Assembly: GCA_015060965.1 (NCBI GenBank)
Contig: SUXN01000003.1
Span: 1-34,679 of the forward strand
Length of the DNA: 34,679 nucleotides
Origin: Bacteroidales bacterium
Lineage (GTDB): Bacteria > Bacteroidota > Bacteroidia > Bacteroidales > Bacteroidaceae
Reading direction: 5' to 3'
Numbering within the stretch: position 1 is the first letter of the stretch; each line of letters starts with the position of its first letter. A program made the position numbers and the translations under genes. Below, one piece after another: positions 34,454 to 34,679 of the stretch. The notes beneath the pieces are model-generated. The model searched no databases, had not been told where the DNA came from, and saw only the letters and a list, made by a program, of their open reading frames with translations.

Positions 34454-34481
34454 AAAGCGGAAAACTTTCGTTTTCCGCTTT
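34454..34481 (-). terminator. Terminator after the first-listed tRNA-Asn gene
   Basis: On the minus strand, AAAGCGGAAAAC and GTTTTCCGCTTT form a 12-bp stem closed by a GAAA tetraloop and followed by TTGTTTG. It starts one base past the tRNA 3' end. Confidence 0.85.
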
Positions 34482-34482
34482 G

Positions 34483-34556
34483 CTCTTCAGGTAGGACTTG
34501 AACCTACGACCCCCTGATTAACAGTCAGGTGCTCTAACCGACTGAGCTACTGAAGA
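34483..34556 (-). tRNA. tRNA-Asn (GTT)
   Basis: On the minus strand the 74-nt sequence folds as a cloverleaf: acceptor TCTTCAG/CTGAAGA, D-arm GCTC/GAGC, anticodon arm CCTGA-CTGTTAA-TCAGG with anticodon GTT, variable loop GGGTC, T-arm GTAGG-TTCAAGT-CCTAC, discriminator G. CCA is not encoded. It is identical to the copy at 34604-34677. Confidence 0.97.
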
Positions 34557-34575
34557 ATATATTTGGAGTTTCTCA

Positions 34576-34602
34576 TTAAAAAAGCGAGGCCACTGCCCGC
34601 TT
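34576..34602 (-). terminator. Short terminator between the two tRNA-Asn genes
   Basis: On the minus strand AAGCGGGC and GCCTCGCTT pair across an AGTG loop (one bulge) and run into TTTTTT. It parallels the terminator of the other copy but differs in sequence. Confidence 0.65.
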
Positions 34603-34603
34603 G

Positions 34604-34677
34604 CTCTTCAGGTAGGACTTGAACCTACGACCCCCTGATTAACAGTCAGGTGCTCTAACCGACTGAGCTACTGAAGA
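34604..34677 (-). tRNA. tRNA-Asn (GTT), second copy
   Basis: The same 74-nt cloverleaf as at 34483-34556, with anticodon GTT and no encoded CCA. On the minus strand it comes first; 47 nt separate the two copies. Its promoter would lie beyond the window's right edge. Confidence 0.97.
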
Positions 34678-34679
34678 AT

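Overview
The window looks like chromosomal DNA from an order Bacteroidales bacterium (a Bacteroides, Phocaeicola or Prevotella relative). The evidence is a run of promoters with the Bacteroidota signature (TTG, 19-20 nt, then TAnnTTTG), little sign of Shine-Dalgarno sites, and Bacteroidales-type proteins: a long SecA with a zinc-binding tail, a GH110 galactosidase, an Lnb-type lipoprotein acyltransferase, and a secreted enzyme ending in the tail VYDLQGRKV...GIYIINGKKVLIK. All calls come from reading the sequence; no database search was run.

Layout. Bases 1-1233 hold no intact gene. They carry short dispersed repeats: two copies of a palindromic element, an inverted pair, a duplicated scrap of a secretion-tail coding sequence, and a 78-nt terminal-inverted-repeat element. 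Bases 1234-10009 (minus strand) encode host-glycan degradation: a GH110 alpha-1,3-galactosidase lipoprotein, overlapped by an RluA-type pseudouridine synthase, then a 1673-residue enzyme that appears to fuse a GH123/DUF4091 module to a GH33 sialidase. Bases 10270-14027 (plus) hold secA and a small acidic protein. Bases 14267-20858 (plus) are a multidrug efflux operon: TetR regulator, TolC-like channel, AcrA-like adaptor, AcrB-like RND pump and a PII-like small protein behind a strong intercistronic hairpin.

Bases 20946-23650 (minus) hold Lnb, which completes lipoprotein acylation, translationally coupled to an alkaline-phosphatase-fold protein that seems to have lost its catalytic residues. 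Divergent from it, 23892-29137 (plus) is a tight operon: coaX, a beta-barrel protein, a TPR protein, lptC and a CorC/HlyC-type CNNM protein. A PpiD-like periplasmic foldase follows under its own promoter (29345-31534). Bases 31692-34312 form an ECF sigma, anti-sigma, secreted protein and outer-membrane protein operon. The window ends with two tandem tRNA-Asn(GTT) genes on the minus strand, each with its own terminator.

Much of the region serves the cell envelope: Sec export, lipoprotein maturation, LPS transport, periplasmic folding, efflux and envelope-stress signalling. I see no CRISPR array, phage, transposase or obvious defence system. The strongest leads are the GH123-GH33 fusion, the alkaline-phosphatase-fold pseudoenzyme coupled to Lnb, two perfect hairpins inside the lptC signal-peptide codons, the hairpin before the PII-like gene, and the repeats with palindromic or 9-nt periodic structure.
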